From NCBI RefSeq assembly GCF_009687885.1, contig NZ_BLAF01000009.1:51404-115403 (forward strand): a DNA stretch of 64,000 nucleotides, given 5' to 3'. Numbering within the stretch: the first letter of the stretch is position 1; every line of letters begins with the position of its first letter. Origin of the DNA: Acrocarpospora pleiomorpha. Its GTDB lineage: Bacteria > Actinomycetota > Actinomycetes > Streptosporangiales > Streptosporangiaceae. The position numbers and the translations under genes are program-made. The notes under the pieces are model-generated. The model was not told the origin of the DNA and did no database searches. It was given only the letters and a program-made list of their open reading frames with translations. Shown piece by piece: positions 63,240 through 64,000 of this stretch.

Positions 63240-64000
63240 GTGGACGGCGACGAGCCGGACTTCGACGACCTCACGCGCCGCTATCGGCGCGAGTTGCACG
63301 TGCACTGCTACCGGATGCTCGGCTCTTACGACGAGGCCGAGGATCACGTCCAGGAGGTGTTCTTGCGGGCCTGGCGCTCCCGCGAGAACTTCCAGGGCCG
63401 ATCGAGCGCGCGTACCTGGCTCTACCGGATCGCGACCAACGCCTGCCTGGACACGCTGCGCCGCGACGCCCGCCGAGCGGCCGGGGCGCCATCGGGCACC
63501 GAACCATCCGTCGCGGCCATGCCATGGCTGCAGCCCTATCCGGACGCTCTGCTCGCGGAGTTGGCCACCGATCAGCCTGACCCGGAGGCGACGGCGGTGA
63601 GCCGGGAGACGATCTCGCTGGCGTTCCTGGCCGCGATCCAGCTGCTGCCGCCACGGCAGCGAGCGGTGCTGATCCTGCGCGACCTGCTGACCTGGCCCGC
63701 CGCCGAGGTCGCCGCCCTCATCGACACAACCGTGCCCGCGGTCAACAGCGCCCTGCAACGCGCCCACGCCACGCTGCACCACCGCTGGCCCAGAGGCAGG
63801 CTGGACTGGTCCCCGGCCACCGAACCCGACGCGGAGCAAAGCCGATTGCTCCAGCGCTACATCGCCGCCCACGAACAGGCTGACCCGGAGGCATTGATCG
63901 CGGTATTGCACGAGGACGTCCGGCTGACCATCTCCCCGGCGATCGGCCAATGGATAGGCCGCGAGCAGGTCGCCCGCGCCTTGCGCGACGGCATGACCAC
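63240..64000 (+). CDS. ECF sigma factor with SnoaL-like C-terminal domain, cut by the window end
   Basis: Starts at GTG 63240 with AGGAGG at about 63228-63233. Region 2: LTRRYRRELHVHCYRMLGSY, DEAEDHVQEVFLRAWRSREN, RTWLYRIATNACLDTL. Region 4: LPPRQRAVLILRDLLTWPAA, EVAALIDTTVPAVNSALQRA. Then YIAAHEQADPEALIAVLHED, the start of an appended NTF2/SnoaL domain found in the sigma-70 TIGR02960-type group. The frame is open to base 64000, so the C terminus is missing. Confidence 0.88.
   Translation, partial: MDGDEPDFDDLTRRYRRELHVHCYRMLGSYDEAEDHVQEVFLRAWRSRENFQGRSSARTWLYRIATNACLDTLRRDARRAAGAPSGTEPSVAAMPWLQPYPDALLAELATDQPDPEATAVSRETISLAFLAAIQLLPPRQRAVLILRDLLTWPAAEVAALIDTTVPAVNSALQRAHATLHHRWPRGRLDWSPATEPDAEQSRLLQRYIAAHEQADPEALIAVLHEDVRLTISPAIGQWIGREQVARALRDGMT

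Overview
The window is GC-rich, codon-biased actinomycete chromosome. Gene content and order (the fabD-fabH-acpP-fabF-accD cluster under a PucR-type regulator, homodimeric aceE next to DUF3052 and AhpE-type genes, many leaderless GTG/ATG starts, SARP and WYL regulators) suggest a filamentous Streptomycetales/Streptosporangiales relative, most likely Streptosporangiaceae-like. The species assignment is inference.

Layout. 1-2500: a sigma factor with a translationally coupled hexapeptide-repeat protein, then DUF3145. 2500-9000: the type II fatty-acid synthase operon and its regulator. 9000-15400: an AraC-type regulator, a VOC protein, an extra ClpP, a DUF350/ATP-grasp/membrane-protein module, a PHP phosphoesterase and two WYL regulators that carry near-identical DNA-damage-type promoters. 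15400-21600: a two-component system beside a lipoprotein/adaptor/ABC-exporter operon, with a decayed copy of the adaptor gene. 21600-24400: a broken serine protease and an ECF sigma/CU044_5270 pair. 24400-30400: aceE, YjbQ, DUF3052, AhpE, a zinc ribbon and a ROK protein. 30400-36200: a catabolic island (amidohydrolase, IclR regulator, CoA-transferase, citryl-CoA-lyase-like protein, LigB and LigA) with a shared operator and a strange tandem-repeat junction. 37500-38900: a tRNA-Val integration site holding a 1.26-kb relic element flanked by 44-bp att repeats. Further scraps of the same tRNA and a second integrase relic lie between 40 and 48.5 kb, among a PhoX-type phosphatase, a LuxR-type two-component system, a truncated SARP and a cupin. 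48.5-54 kb: a probable anti-phage locus. 54-64 kb: membrane proteins, a DUF4143 ATPase inserted beside AlaX, accessory cysteine-free ribosomal proteins, a polysaccharide deacetylase, a DHFR-like protein and a sigma factor cut by the window edge.

The most interesting region is 48.96-53.90 kb: a Crp/Fnr regulator, a class III nucleotidyl-cyclase-like protein, a large protein with a degenerate P-loop and HEAT-like repeats, a charged coiled-coil protein, and a convergent membrane protein that reads as a Pycsar effector (DUF5706/PycTM-like). The cyclase-like protein (C terminus) and the large protein (N terminus) share a ~30-residue Gly/aromatic motif, as expected for partners that meet through a homotypic or amyloid-like motif. 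I read this as a Pycsar-like immune system with unusual accessory parts. A theme of the whole window is short duplication and decay: gene-end duplications beside AlaX, citryl-CoA lyase and the ABC adaptor, in-frame expansion of the ABC ATPase N terminus, and several remnants.
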